This document shows positions 21,016-33,936 of a stretch of 64,000 nt of DNA, in pieces. Every line of letters starts with the position of its first letter. Position 1 is the stretch's first letter. Under the pieces are notes generated by a model. It was not told the origin of the DNA and ran no database searches. It was given only the letters and a program-made list of their open reading frames with translations. Position numbers and translations under genes: made by a program. Origin of the DNA: Cladosporium sp. IMV 00045 (Eukaryota; Ascomycota; Dothideomycetes; Cladosporiales; Cladosporiaceae); the NCBI GenBank assembly GCA_001931905.2, contig MSJI02000706.1, positions 52,717-116,716 of the forward strand. Reading direction: 5' to 3'.

Positions 21016-22044
21016 TCAAATGAAGGGAATACCGGTCCTCGTGCGCTTTCTGTAAGCATCATAGTCCTTCCCGAAGAACTCGACGAGTGAGCGCTCCTCA
21101 GCTGCAAAGAATTGTTAGCACATAGTCAGATGTTGATCTTAAGAACACAGCAAAAACTCACACTTGATCCTATCGTTGAAGAAATGCCACAGCACGCCCG
21201 CAAAAGCCAGCAAGCAAACCTTGTTACCGACCAGCAGCTGCGTCCCGATCGCCCACCAGAAAAAGGCGAAATACGACGGGTGCCTGGAGAAAGCGTACAC
21301 GCCCGTCGTCACGAGCTCGTGGTCGTCTTTCTTCGCTTTCTGCGGGATGTGGTTGAAATTCGTTCCCGCGGTCGCCATGGCCAGGCTTCTCGTCGCCTGA
21401 CCGAAGATGACCAGGAAGAGGCCCAGACCGATGGTGAAGGTGTTCACAAACTTGGCTTGGTAAGATGGGAAGATGAAGTTGGAGACGATGACTTCGAGTA
21501 GGGCGCAGCTGTGGGCAATGTTGTATGACGTGCCGTTGGTGAAGAGCAGGAAGCTGGTGGCGCGGACTTCGGGGGCGTTGTAAGTTGCTGTGGTCCAGTA
21601 TTCGAGGAAGTGGAAGAGGCTTAGGCTGGAGACGAAGGCGAATACACGCCAGACCGGATTGTTGTGGTAGGCGGATTGGGTTCCGAGGATTAAAGAGGCG
21701 GCGAGAGCGAAGCCGAGCCAGAAGGATTGCAGACCGATGCTTGAGAGGGATCTTTTGCCGCCGGGGAAGAGACTCGAGTCGTATGGGAGAGGCTTGCTGA
21801 TGGAAGGGCTTTGAAGCTCGGAGTAATCGTGGTCGCTTGTGTTATCATCATCTACATCTTTGCCTGGACCATGAGTAGTGGTGACACTGGTGTTGTTGGA
21901 CGAGTTGAGTTGACCATTTGCGTTTTGGCTGGCAGAGTTCCTTCGTGGGAGAGCGGAAGAAGAGCCTGAGATTCGAGCCATGGTTTCTGTAGCCTCTTCT
22001 CGCGGATGTCGCATGGTGAGGTGGATGTTATGTCGCGTGTCCAA
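21016..22044 (-). CDS. ste14: Protein-S-isoprenylcysteine O-methyltransferase (Ste14/ICMT), copy 2
   Basis: complement(join(21016..21101, 21162..22044)), 322 aa, with the same exon lengths and 60-bp intron as copy 1. The catalytic C-terminus (FSRHPSYFAFFWWA, DRIKSEERSLVEFFG, RTRTGIPFI) is unchanged. Differences cluster in the low-complexity N-terminal 80 residues (for example SNNTSVTTTHGPG against TTNTGATTTHGPG), with a few conservative changes in the membrane segments. Both copies look functional. Confidence 0.88.
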
Positions 22045-22292
22045 GCCAGCGAGGGGCTGTTATACGAGATGTTGTTTTGCATGTGAAACGCCGGAAACGT
22101 CAGACCTGTGCGGCTCTGCCCTTACGCGCGACAATATTAAGCTCAAGCTCGTGCATTAGCGTCATCAGATAAGATCGAGCTTATCGCGTCGCTCGTGCGT
22201 CACTTCTTGACTACTGCACTTCTCTGTCAATACATATCGTTCTAAAACTTTACTTGTACAACTATGCGCCTATACGGACGACCATTCCAAGC
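22045..22292. promoter_or_regulatory. Bidirectional promoter with inverted GATA sites, copy 2
   Basis: Bases 22049-22175 are identical to copy 1, and the GATAAG/CTTATC inverted pair is at 22168-22185. Similarity to copy 1 falls off sharply from about 22210, in the leader of the NFKBIL1-like gene. Confidence 0.6.
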
Positions 22293-23516
22293 ATGCCCTC
22301 AATAGCAGAGAGCAAACGGCAAGTCGCAGAAGGCCTGTCAAACACCGACACCGACCACGATGCCATCCTCGCCAGCCTTCACGACGAGATCGACAGACAC
22401 AACCGCGAAACAAATGAAAGACGAGAAAGCAGGAGAGATTCTCACAAGCGACGAAGAAGGCACTACGATCATGATCGCGACTCCAAACACCTTCATCGCG
22501 ACAGACACCTGAGTTTCCGCTTCAAATCCGGCGTGAAAGAGCCCTCGCCCAAACGCTCCAAACGTTCCAAACGATCACACACCACCCACGACGCAGAAAA
22601 GAACAACAATGACACCAACTCAGAAGAACCCTCACCAGCCCACCCATTCCCCCGCGAACCCGCCGACCCCGACGCCCCAGCGCAAGAAACCAACAGCGCC
22701 GCCTTCCGGACCTCCCTCTTCGACGCCCTCGCCGACGACGAAGCCGCCGCCTACTGGGAATCCGTATACTCGCAGCCCATACACATCTACAGTCGACCCG
22801 CCGCCGCCCAAACACCCTCGGGCGAATTGCAGGAAATGGACGACGAGACGTACGCGGCGTACGTGCAGCGGAAAATGTGGGAGCGGATGAACCCCGAGGT
22901 TGTCCTTGAGCAGGAGCGCATGGAGAGGAAGAGGCGGGAGGAAGCGGAGGCGAAGGCGAAGAGGAAGGAAGAGTTCGTGCACAAGAGGAGGAGGGAGGCT
23001 TGGGAGCGTGCCGGGAGGGCGAGAGCGGGGGATGAGGAGGATTTCGAGTACGATTACATGTTCGGTGACGAGCGCGAGGACGGACGGGGAACTTCACGGA
23101 CAAAACCAAAGACCTCGACATCTCCATCTTCGTCTTCAACGCAGCAAGAGGAAAAGCTCTACGCCCCCGCCTGGACGTCCTACCTCTCCGCCTGGGAAAC
23201 TCTCAAAACCGCGCTCGCGAACCCACCCTCCTCGACCTCCCCACCGCAATCACCCTCAAAACGAATCCCATGGCCGACGCTCCAAAACCGCCCAGCGACA
23301 AGACCCAATGTCGAAGCTTTCATGCGTCACGCTCCATCCGACGGCGGCGGTAGACTACAAGCCCTCAAAACAGAGCGCGTGCGCTGGCACCCGGACAAAG
23401 TACAGCAACGCTTCGGCGGGACGGTGGACGAGGGGACGATGAAAGTTGTCACGGGCGTATTTCAGGTTGTCGATGGGTTGGTTGAGGAGGAGAGGAAGAG
23501 AGCGAGTCGGGAATGA
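22293..23516 (+). CDS. NFKBIL1-like protein, copy 2
   Basis: Single exon, 407 aa, start MPSIAESKRQVAEGLSN conserved with copy 1. Domain layout is as for 8055-9275: basic RS-like N-terminus, charged coiled coil, C-terminal ERVRWHPDKVQQRFGG module. Differences concentrate in the Ser/Thr/Pro-rich linker (about residues 290-340), where short indels change its length by a few residues; the C-terminal module is almost unchanged. Confidence 0.72.
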   Translation: MPSIAESKRQVAEGLSNTDTDHDAILASLHDEIDRHNRETNERRESRRDSHKRRRRHYDHDRDSKHLHRDRHLSFRFKSGVKEPSPKRSKRSKRSHTTHDAEKNNNDTNSEEPSPAHPFPREPADPDAPAQETNSAAFRTSLFDALADDEAAAYWESVYSQPIHIYSRPAAAQTPSGELQEMDDETYAAYVQRKMWERMNPEVVLEQERMERKRREEAEAKAKRKEEFVHKRRREAWERAGRARAGDEEDFEYDYMFGDEREDGRGTSRTKPKTSTSPSSSSTQQEEKLYAPAWTSYLSAWETLKTALANPPSSTSPPQSPSKRIPWPTLQNRPATRPNVEAFMRHAPSDGGGRLQALKTERVRWHPDKVQQRFGGTVDEGTMKVVTGVFQVVDGLVEEERKRASRE

Positions 23517-23701
23517 TTAAGATTTTTTGGCGTGGAGAACAGGTGGTTTGCCAATTTTATCCCTGTTCTTCTTATGGCCAGGTCCCGGTCTGAGGGTTAA
23601 TGCTACATACGTAATTTCGTTGATTGACCTGATTCCTTGGTCTCTAAGTTATACTCCCTTTCGAGGACCACAATACATCTCCTCCACCCAACTCAATTAA
23701 T

Positions 23702-26062
23702 CTACACCCCCTCTCCCTCTTTCTTAACATCCCCCTCCCCCTCCCCCTCCCCACTCGGCGCAAACCCCTCCGGCACGCCCCTCGCCGGCCTGCCCAGCCT
23801 CAACTTCACCGCGGTCTGCGGTCCGACCCACGCGCCCAAAAATCCACACCAAGCGCTCCCGCCCGCCACGAGCCTCTGCACGATCTTGTAAGTCTGCAAA
23901 TCCGCATATGGAAGCCCCGTTTTCGGGTCCGTGTACTTCGCCGCCCAGCCGGTGACGGCGCATTTGGGCTTGTGCGGCGGTTCCGGGAGGGCGTCGAGGC
24001 GGTTGCGCTTCAGCGTGCGGGAGAGGTAGCGGGTTTCTTCGGCGGTGAGTCGGGGGTGGGAGTTGGGGATGAGGGTGTTGGAGAGGGGGGTGGGTTCGAG
24101 GGGGTTTGTTTGGGAGGCGAGGCTTTTGCGCGAGCGGGATGGGGGAGGTGGGGGGATGTTGGAGAGGGAGGGGAAGGAGGACAGGATGAGGAGGGTGCGT
24201 TGCGCTTGTTCGCGGAGGGGTGGGGCGGGGGGAGGAGGTGGTGCTTGAGGGGCGGTGGTGTTGTTGTTGTTTGTGCTGTTGTCGTTAGCACCGGGTATCG
24301 GTTGCGGTGTGGCGGAGAATGTCATCGTGCCCGGGAGACTGCCGGGTTGTGACGGTAGAGACCGTGGGACTTGGGATGGGAGTGGTGTCGACGATTCTGA
24401 GAGCTGCTCTGGTTGTATGGAAATATTCGGCATTGCTGTAGAGGTCTGTGCTGGATCTTGTGGCGGCTGAGACTCCGCTGTGAAGACTTGAGCGGGTGCT
24501 TGAGGGTTGACTGTGTTCAAGGCCGGTGCACTTGGAGTATACGGCACCTCTGCGGCTAGTGGTTTGGACTCAGCCTGCGCTGCGTATTCGTGTATTCCAG
24601 ATAGCCAGGAATCTGCAGCGCCACCAGTAGGCTGAACAGGTTGCTCTGTGTCCTGCTCCACCAGCGGTTCAACGGGAAGTGGCTGCTCATCCGGATTGCC
24701 CATGGTCGAATCGTCTTTTGGAGGCTCTTCCACAATGGCCAAGTCATCTTTTGTAGGCCGTTCCCCAACAACGCTATGTTCCATAGCAGACGCATTCTCC
24801 AAAGTGGGAGCATCTTCCATCGCCTGGTCTGCAGTACCAGGCCTTGAGGAAGACTCACCACCCCAATCAATCAAATCCATAGCGGCCTTCTCATTCTCCT
24901 TCTTCGCCGCCTCCGCCTGCTCAGCCTCAATCCGCTCTGCCTCAACACGCTCCCTCTCCTTCCTCTCCTCCTCCAACCTCTCCAACTCCCTCAACCTCGC
25001 CTCCTCCGCCTGCCTCCTGGCCTCTTCCCTAGCCTCTTCCTCCCTTCTCTCCGCTTCCCTCCTAGCTTCCTCCGCCTTCCTCTCAGCCTCAATCCTCGCC
25101 TCCTCATCCTTCTTCCTCGCCTCCACCTCCCATTCGGCCATAGTCGTCGACCCCAACCTCTTAACCCTCAACTTTCCATCCTCAAAAACCCCACTCCCAC
25201 TCCACCACCTCATAACCGGCCCTTCGATATCCCTCTTCCTCTTCGCCGCCAACGCCTCCTCCCTCAACCGAATTCTCTCCGCCTCCTCCCTCTCCGTCCT
25301 CCCCAACTCCTTGGCCGTCTCCTTCTCAATCCTTCTACACTTCTCAAACCGCTCCTCCTGCGTCAACGGCAAGCGATCCGTCATCCTCACGCGCTTCGCA
25401 GCATTCTCCATCAACCTCTTCTGCTTCTCGCTCCTCTGCGCGCTCTCCTTCAAATTCGCATGAATGACCTCTCGATTCTTCACCGCCAGCTCGCGCCTGC
25501 TCTGCCTCGTGGGCGCATCCGCCGCTTCGGGCAACCAATTGCTGCGCTCGCTTTTCTTCTTCTTCTTCCGCGCAAGCTGCCGCGCCGCTTCCTCGCTGTC
25601 TTCCACAGTATCCTCCTCCCCATCTCCTCCCTTAACGTCATCAGCAAGCTTAACCCTCTTCTTCTTCGGCGCCGCCAGCCCCGGGATCCGCATCCTCGCA
25701 TCCGCCACTTTGCGCTTCTTCCTCTGCTCCGCGCGCTCCGCTTTTTTCAACTCCCTTTCTCCCTCGTCGTCATCGGCACCCTCCGCGGCGTCTTCGTCGC
25801 TCGACGAGCTCTCCATAGCGGCATCGTCGTCTTCACGGTCCGAGGCGAAGTAGTCTTCGGCATCTTCCGCTTCGTCTTCGGCGAGGAGTTCTTTCTGCAG
25901 TTCTTCGTCGTCGAGGTTGGCGCGTAGCGTTTCGTACAGGTTGCCGGCTGTGCGGCGTTTGGCGCGCGTGGCGACGAGGCCGGATTTGGCGATGTCTTCT
26001 TCTTCGTTTTCGGAGCCTGAGGAGGCGCTTGAGGATGATAGGCCGTCGTCATCGGCGGACAT
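23702..26062 (-). CDS. swc2: VPS72/YL1 (Swc2), copy 2
   Basis: 786 aa from MSADDDG, no intron; the frame is open upstream to 26293 but that extension is unlikely to be used. The YL1 N-terminal domain, acidic tract, coiled coil and YL1_C domain (CAVTGWAAKYTDPKTGLPYA) match copy 1. It is seven residues shorter, with net indels in the acidic region near residue 95-100 and in the Pro-rich and extreme C-terminal tails. The C-terminal tail has GEGEGEGDVKKEGEGV where copy 1 has a different acidic run. Confidence 0.9.
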   Translation of the reverse strand: MSADDDGLSSSSASSGSENEEEDIAKSGLVATRAKRRTAGNLYETLRANLDDEELQKELLAEDEAEDAEDYFASDREDDDAAMESSSSDEDAAEGADDDEGERELKKAERAEQRKKRKVADARMRIPGLAAPKKKRVKLADDVKGGDGEEDTVEDSEEAARQLARKKKKKSERSNWLPEAADAPTRQSRRELAVKNREVIHANLKESAQRSEKQKRLMENAAKRVRMTDRLPLTQEERFEKCRRIEKETAKELGRTEREEAERIRLREEALAAKRKRDIEGPVMRWWSGSGVFEDGKLRVKRLGSTTMAEWEVEARKKDEEARIEAERKAEEARREAERREEEAREEARRQAEEARLRELERLEEERKERERVEAERIEAEQAEAAKKENEKAAMDLIDWGGESSSRPGTADQAMEDAPTLENASAMEHSVVGERPTKDDLAIVEEPPKDDSTMGNPDEQPLPVEPLVEQDTEQPVQPTGGAADSWLSGIHEYAAQAESKPLAAEVPYTPSAPALNTVNPQAPAQVFTAESQPPQDPAQTSTAMPNISIQPEQLSESSTPLPSQVPRSLPSQPGSLPGTMTFSATPQPIPGANDNSTNNNNTTAPQAPPPPPAPPLREQAQRTLLILSSFPSLSNIPPPPPSRSRKSLASQTNPLEPTPLSNTLIPNSHPRLTAEETRYLSRTLKRNRLDALPEPPHKPKCAVTGWAAKYTDPKTGLPYADLQTYKIVQRLVAGGSAWCGFLGAWVGPQTAVKLRLGRPARGVPEGFAPSGEGEGEGDVKKEGEGV

Positions 26063-26468
26063 TTTTGCTGTCGAGTGTTGTGGGTTTGAAAGTGGGATGG
26101 ATTGGATGATGGAGGAAAGCGAGAGTGTTTCGCGAAGTTGGAGCGACTTTCTGGGGTTCGCGAAGATCGACATGTGACAGCGGCGGGTCCGCTTGGACCG
26201 CGAACACCATTCACTCTTGTTGTCACAGCATGGAAGTAGCATCTTTTCATCACAAATCAAACCATGATTACGCAGTCTTAGAGGTAGCAACACGTAGTTC
26301 TTCTGTCTTGTAAATTTTCGCGTGCGTTAATCGTTCAAAAACCTCACTAAACGTGCCTATCTATTACACACTAAACTAGTCGCTGCCTGTTCCATTCCGA
26401 TATATCATCAAGTGAAAAACCCAGGTTTCTTCAATCATCAAAAACCAAGCTTTTCTCTTAGTAGGTAC
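26063..26468. other. Intergenic between SWC2 and SNX41, copy 2
   Basis: Equivalent of 11840-12253. Promoter of SWC2 and 3' end of SNX41; no gene seen. Confidence 0.5.
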
Positions 26469-28551
26469 CTACCTCACTTCGATCTTCGAAATCTCCCCCT
26501 TGGCGTTCTGCCACTCGTGCATGCTGCGTTTGCTCCATTCGAGATGCGCGCGGGCGAAGTTGAGCTGTGAAGAAGTGTATTAGCAAAATGTGGCCATGAT
26601 TTTTCCATCACAAATACCAAAAACGAGGCAAGACCAGCCAGGCGTCCGGGCATATGCATGAAAGAGAACACATGAAGGTAACTCACCATATAATTCGTCA
26701 AATCCTCCTCCTTCTCGCCCTGGAATCGTCTCAACTCCTCCATGACGCCCGAACTGGCATCCGTGACGTCCTTCTTGCTCACTTCGAGAGCCTCCTCGAG
26801 ATGGCTCAGACTCTCCTTCGTCTTGCCCAAAGCGTCTCGCCTCGCGCGCTCGGGGTCCGTGTCCGTCACGCCCTGGATGGCGTGCGTCAGGCGGCCAAAG
26901 AGTTTATTCGCAACGCCGCTCGTGGCGCGTCGGTGCGTGCCGTTGGTCGGTGGAGGCGAAGGGGGAGATGACGGGTATCCGGCGCCGGGCTCGCCTTGTT
27001 GCGCGGTGGGCACGCTGGAGCTGCGCGTGTTGGGAGGGAAGTCGGAGTCGACGGAGTTGTTGTCTTCCTCGCGGTATTGTCTGCTCCGGTCGGGTTGGCT
27101 GGCGCTGCTGGCGCTACGGCGTGGGGTGTTGGAGTGCATGCCGGACGAGGTCATGTACTGTTCTATGCGTTTCGCTTCGGCTTCGGATCGTTCGAGTTGC
27201 TCCAGGGTCATGCGCTTCTTCTCCAATTCGTCGCGGGTCATTTCTTCCTGAATGCGCTTGAGCACGCGGAATTTGAGCACGCTGCGCACGACGGATGCGA
27301 ACTGTGCGCTTTCGCGCATTGGTTCTGCGAAGCCGGCGGAGAGCGCTGAGCCCATGTCTCGAGAGGCGATGTATGTGTAGTCGCACGCTTGACCTGTCTT
27401 CTCAATCGCATGCGCTACGCTGGCGCTTTGTTCGCTCAAGGAGAAAGCATTATAGCGCGCGCCGAGGTCCATCAGATCATCTCCCAGGCTGTACAGATGG
27501 CGCAGAATGCGCTGATTGACCTTTTCCATCGAGCCGGTCAGGAGGGTTTCCAATTCCTTTGTATTGCCCTCGAATGAAGAGAAGTAAGGATCCATCTCGT
27601 CCTCCTGGAGAGTTTGCTCCTTTGGGGGAAAGCGAGCATACTGTATGGTTGGTGTGCTGTGTGATGCAGCCGAAGGCAATGTAGTCTGGGCTGGCGGTGA
27701 GACAGGCGTGCCGCTGGAGCTGACAGAACCAGACCTGAGCTTTGCGCTTTGGCTAGGCACAGGCAGCCACTGGTGTCCTTCAGTCGGGTTGGCAGGATCC
27801 AGGGGCGGTGCTTTCAGGTTGTTCTTGGGAATGGAGGCTACGGGGTGCGAGTGCAGCACTTCGCTCCAGCTAGCATTCGGGTCCAGGAAGCGCCACCATA
27901 CACCATCTTCCCGCACATACTTCATGCGCCTGCACCTGTTGAGGAAAGTCGCAAGCATACGCTGCCTCAACTCAATGATACCCGCGTCCTCTTTGGCTTT
28001 CGTTGGCTTTGCCGCGTAATCCGCAAACGAGTGTTTCTCGGGAATTGGCGGAATGATCAAGGTGGGATGGAGGGCTACGAGAGTCGAGCGCAGCGAAGCA
28101 AATTCCGAATACCTTCTCTTGACTTCCAAGTCGCCGGTGCGAATCGTGTACGTTATGTAGTTGCCACCGCCTTCGTGGTTCTTCCCAGCGTGTGTTATCT
28201 GGATGTCGAGCTCGGGGTGCTCCCATAGTATCTGCTGAATGCGACTATCGTAGCCGCCCTTGGGAGGGTCGATCTTGGGACCCTTTGGGCGGTCGTCGTC
28301 AAGTTCTTCGTCGCTAAGGTCGGCATTGTGGGAGATGAAGTGAGGGCGGTGGTCGGGCGACGATGCCTCGGATGGTGGGGTGGAGGGTCGGTTGAAGCCT
28401 GGTCGGTCAATAGTTGCTCTGCTAGCAGACAGATGCCTGTCTGAAGCATTGGTATGAGAAACTCACGTTCGCCTGGACTGTGAATATCGCTTCCCTCGCT
28501 GTCTCGGCGTTGAAAAGAGCCGTAGGGGTTGTTGTCCTCGTCGTCCCACAT
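26469..28551 (-). CDS. snx41: Sorting nexin Snx41 (PX-BAR), copy 2
   Basis: complement(join(26469..26564, 26687..28398, 28467..28551)), 630 aa. All three exon lengths equal copy 1. The PX motif VKRRYSEFASLRSTL and the BAR helices are unchanged, and only a handful of residues differ (for example Gln to Pro in the SASQPDRSRQ segment). The last intron is 122 bp here against 119 bp in copy 1 and carries most of the differences. This is purifying selection on both copies, as expected for alleles, homeologs or retained duplicates. Confidence 0.9.
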
Positions 28552-29248
28552 GATTGCGGAGAGGATGCTTGCGCGGTGGTGCAGTGACAGTGGTGGGCGG
28601 GCGGCTTCTCGTTGATGGTTGAGTGGGTATCAGGTTGGCAGATAGTCTTTCAGAGGGTTTGTATGAAGCTGGGCGCGTAGCAAGCAGTAGGACGACGAGT
28701 GGATGGCGGTGCTCGGTCGTTGGAGGATGCCTGCAGTAGTGAGCTCGAGCAACTTGAGGCTGGGCGATGACGTCCGGGCTGTCTTGACCTCAAGCTCCAG
28801 TCTACAGCAATACCGTAACAACCTGAATGTGGGTACAGTTAAAGATGGAGTTATATCCACCTGTTCTTGATGGGCATATGCAGTCAAAGACCATGATTGC
28901 TCGCCTTTATCTGGATTAATGGCCTACGCTGCTTGATACTCGTAAATAGTGATGATGTATCTTGATCAGCTGCCCTCACTTACCGTGTAGACTCATCACT
29001 TTTGTTACACAAACCACGTGGAAACTGCAATCTTCAACCCGGTAAAAACGACAGCACCACACCCAATGCATTCACGACAACAACGCTTTCTCTCGCGCAT
29101 GTTTCAGTCATTCCAGAAAACTCAGAAGATATTTTTATCAGGCCAGACATCCAGACCCCAACTGCCGACTCTTTCGCCACGGCCCATGCCTCCAGCACGC
29201 TACAAACAAACCTCAATCCAGACATTCACCACACGCCAACCACGCAAC
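28552..29248. promoter_or_regulatory. Divergent promoter, SNX41 / OGFr protein, copy 2
   Basis: Equivalent of 14334-15052. Sequence from about 28720 to 28980 is strongly diverged from copy 1. The final ~180 bp stay in frame with the OGFr gene and are conserved as protein. Confidence 0.45.
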
Positions 29249-29872
29249 ATGTCCACCAACGACGAACCATTTCTCATCCGCTTCTTCGACCCTACAACAT
29301 CCTCTCCCGACTCACGTGGCCGCACCCTCACCACCATCCTATCGTGGTCCGACACCGACCTCGAGCGATCTCACGACTACATCCAGACCGTCTTCCCCCT
29401 GCCTGAGGGCAGCATGTTCCAAAACGCCCAACTGATCACTCCCAAAATCCGCAAAGCCTTCCTCTCCCAGCCAGAGCTTCGCACCAGTCTTCACACCGCA
29501 TTTGAGCGAATGCTCGCCTTCTACGGTCTGCAATTATCGCATCAAAAGACTGAGCGAGAAGACGGTACGATGGAGTCGGTAGAGGAAGTAACGCGAGGGC
29601 GGAATTTTGATTCGGATTCCAGGAATTGGGTTACTCGGTTCAATCATAATCACTTGCGTTTGACGAGGATTCTACGCTCGTTGCGTTTGCTGGGATTGGA
29701 ATCGGACGCGGCTGCTTTGCATGAGTTTTTGGCAAATGATGAGGATGTGAAGAGTAGGGTGTCACCGCGCAGCCAGATGTATTGGCGTCGTGCGGCGGAG
29801 AGACCTCTCTACTTGTCGCCTGATGAGGATGATGATGGTGCTGAGGGAATTGAGTGGTTGAGGGAGAGCTGA
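29249..29872 (+). CDS. OGFr conserved-domain protein, copy 2
   Basis: 207 aa from MSTNDEPF, same length as copy 1. All OGFr landmarks are present (TILSWSDTDLERSHDYIQTV, FERMLAFYGLQL, NHNHLRLTRILRSLRLLGL). Substitutions are scattered, mainly in the linker between residues 110 and 130 (HQKTEREDGTMESVEEVT). The upstream frame is open from METAIFNPVK at 29018 and carries the same Arg-rich stretch (MHSRQQRFLSRMFQSFQ) as copy 1. Confidence 0.82.
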   Translation: MSTNDEPFLIRFFDPTTSSPDSRGRTLTTILSWSDTDLERSHDYIQTVFPLPEGSMFQNAQLITPKIRKAFLSQPELRTSLHTAFERMLAFYGLQLSHQKTEREDGTMESVEEVTRGRNFDSDSRNWVTRFNHNHLRLTRILRSLRLLGLESDAAALHEFLANDEDVKSRVSPRSQMYWRRAAERPLYLSPDEDDDGAEGIEWLRES

Positions 29873-30131
29873 ACCGAGACGATGGCTGTAAGGGAATCGA
29901 CTGCATACTCCCAAGGAGGATCACGTGAAAGTGCTATCATATGAGTGAATGGAAGTGAAGCCGTGACTTCGGGACCTCCCGTGAGTCTGCGTTCGCTCCT
30001 TCCTTTCCTTTGCTCACGCTCTTTCCAACCTCTCTCTTTCTCTCTACCTCCCTCTCATGCAGATATCTGTTTGCAATTGACCGACGCCCGTACCTTGCTC
30101 TTCTTCCTCGCCACCAGAGTCACTAGCAGCC

Positions 30132-31734
30132 ATGCCGAATCGCAAAGCAGATGGCGACCCTGTCCCACCGAACGCTGATGGCATCGAGCCCCCTGCTGCC
30201 TGTTTCCTCCCGAGAAAGCCGGATTTTCCTGAAGTTGCGACACCTTCAGTTCACAACCAAGAAGCGCAACTGAACGCGCTTTTGATCGAGCCAAGCGAGC
30301 TTTGTGCGGCTATCTGTGAGCTGATTCTCGAAAGCGACACCCTCAAAGCCTGGTTTGCCTACCGGATGTGTAGCGCTGGCGAGTGTGGCAAACATATCAG
30401 CGCCAAGTGGAAAAACATTGAGTATTTACTGGTCAATTCCGACTCTCCGCTGTCGGCAGAGTTTCAGGAGTTGAACGGTGATTTCCATGTGCACAACATC
30501 GGCCTAGATGGCTCGGAATTCACGAAGTTCCACGCTCGAGCAGTCTTCACGCTCATGCGTAGGATCCAAGACAACCCAACCCGCACGAAAGCACGCGGCG
30601 AAAGGCTGAGATGCCATCCCTATTACCAGACGCAACTCCAAAAATGCTTTCTTGCATACCGATTCCTCTCGTTCCTCATCAGGTATACCAGGAAAGCAAG
30701 CCCATTCAGCATCTTTCGTCCAACCGCACAAAGGAAAGTCGAGGCATGGGAGGAGAGTCCGCAGGGAAAGATTGGTGCTGCATGTGAAGCATTCATCGAA
30801 GGTAAGCTTGAAATATTTGTTGCATTTGGTTGCACCTGCCTGATTTCTCATAGTCCAGGGATGGCAACGTAAAGTCGTCGGCAATGAAAGCGACATTGAA
30901 GATTTCGACAGCAACGCATCCGATAACGAGTCCGAGTCCAATCAGGGAAATCTCCACATCGAGGAAATCGCATTCTATCACACCGAATGTCGAAGACTAG
31001 ACCTGAGTGTTATCGCAAGGGATGACCCGAACGCTTTAGCGACACTCAATCACGAGCTCCGCAAGTCCTTTGGCTGGCCAGACAATGTCGAAATCATAGG
31101 AATCTCAAGTCTCACTCAAGCAGAGGATAGGCTCGATCTCCCTATTGATGACCTCCAGCAGCTATGGCAAGTTATTGATACAGCGGCAAACCCGTCTTTC
31201 CTACTTAGCACGTCTTCTGGAGACCGGCACCCGAAATAGAACTTCAACGCCCAGGTTCAGAAAGATGACGGCCAAGACGCTGGCAACCACCCTATCCTTA
31301 ATCTCGAAGCTCTCGTCGAGGACTTGTCCGAACAAGATTCCAAAACTGCGAAGGCACTCTTTCACCTCCTCCGAGAAAAGGCCAGCCTTGTGAGCGATCT
31401 GGAAGAGAAGCTTGTGTATGAGCTAAAACATCAGTTCACGCCAATGAAAGAGCGCGTCGATGAGGAACTCGTGCGTATTGATAGAGTGAGAACAATTTTT
31501 GAACAGGTGGAGAGGAACGAAGCATCACTCTTTGCACTCGAAGCAGTCCTGGACGAACCAGACCTCGATGATCAAAAGCGTGAGGACGCACGCTTGCTCC
31601 TGCAGCTAAGCCGTAGGGCCGGCTACGACCTCAAGGCGGGCTTGTTGAGCATTCTTGCGCCAGTCAAACAAAGTTGCCAGGATGACTTGAGGCTCGTCTC
31701 GGAGATCAAGGCCGTCTTCGAGAATTTCGACTGA
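30132..31734 (+). CDS. Fast-diverging orphan gene, copy 2
   Basis: Exon 1 is 30132-30801 (donor GTAAGC, phase 1) and exon 2 begins at 30854 after CTCATAG; the join reads FIEGV-QGWQRK in spirit and stays open to a TAG at 31237-31239. The same frame then continues from 31240 to 31734 (164 codons), the exact length seen in copy 1. The simplest full model adds a 69-bp intron 31171-31239 (GTTATT...AATAG), in phase, giving one protein of about 493 aa; the donor is weak. No known domain. Conserved patches are TLKAWFAYR, AVFTLMRRIQ, HPYYQTQL, SKTAKALFHLLREKAS and LLSILAPVKQ. The C-terminal half is predicted helical by composition. Confidence 0.6.
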
Positions 31735-32132
31735 TAAAAAGAACGAATTGAGGTAAAATCGCGGACAGCAGAAGTCTCCCACTCTTGGGGGAGGTCAAAA
31801 ACTTTTTCTTACTTTCGTTTGGACTAGCGGTCCAATTGGAAATGGTGGATATGTCGTGAAGCTCGCGCTTAGCGGTGCGAGACCAAGGCAGTGCAGCATA
31901 CGACAGGGTTGGTCAGCTCATGGCTCTTTCTCCAGAATGTTTTTGGGTAATGAAGATTCTCGCACGTCTTTGGCATGCATGCTAAAGCTGGCTAGAGAAC
32001 ACACTACTGTAATGTCAGAAATCAAAACGTCAAGAAACCGTAACCAGCAATCATAAACCAGCAAGCGTCAAGAAACATGCAATGCAATGCTGATTTTCTC
32101 TATTATCTATCTATCATAACATCATTCATCGA
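31735..32132. other. Intergenic, diverged between copies
   Basis: Little resemblance to copy 1 until about 32075. No gene recognised. Confidence 0.45.
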
Positions 32133-33936
<1,804 letters not shown>

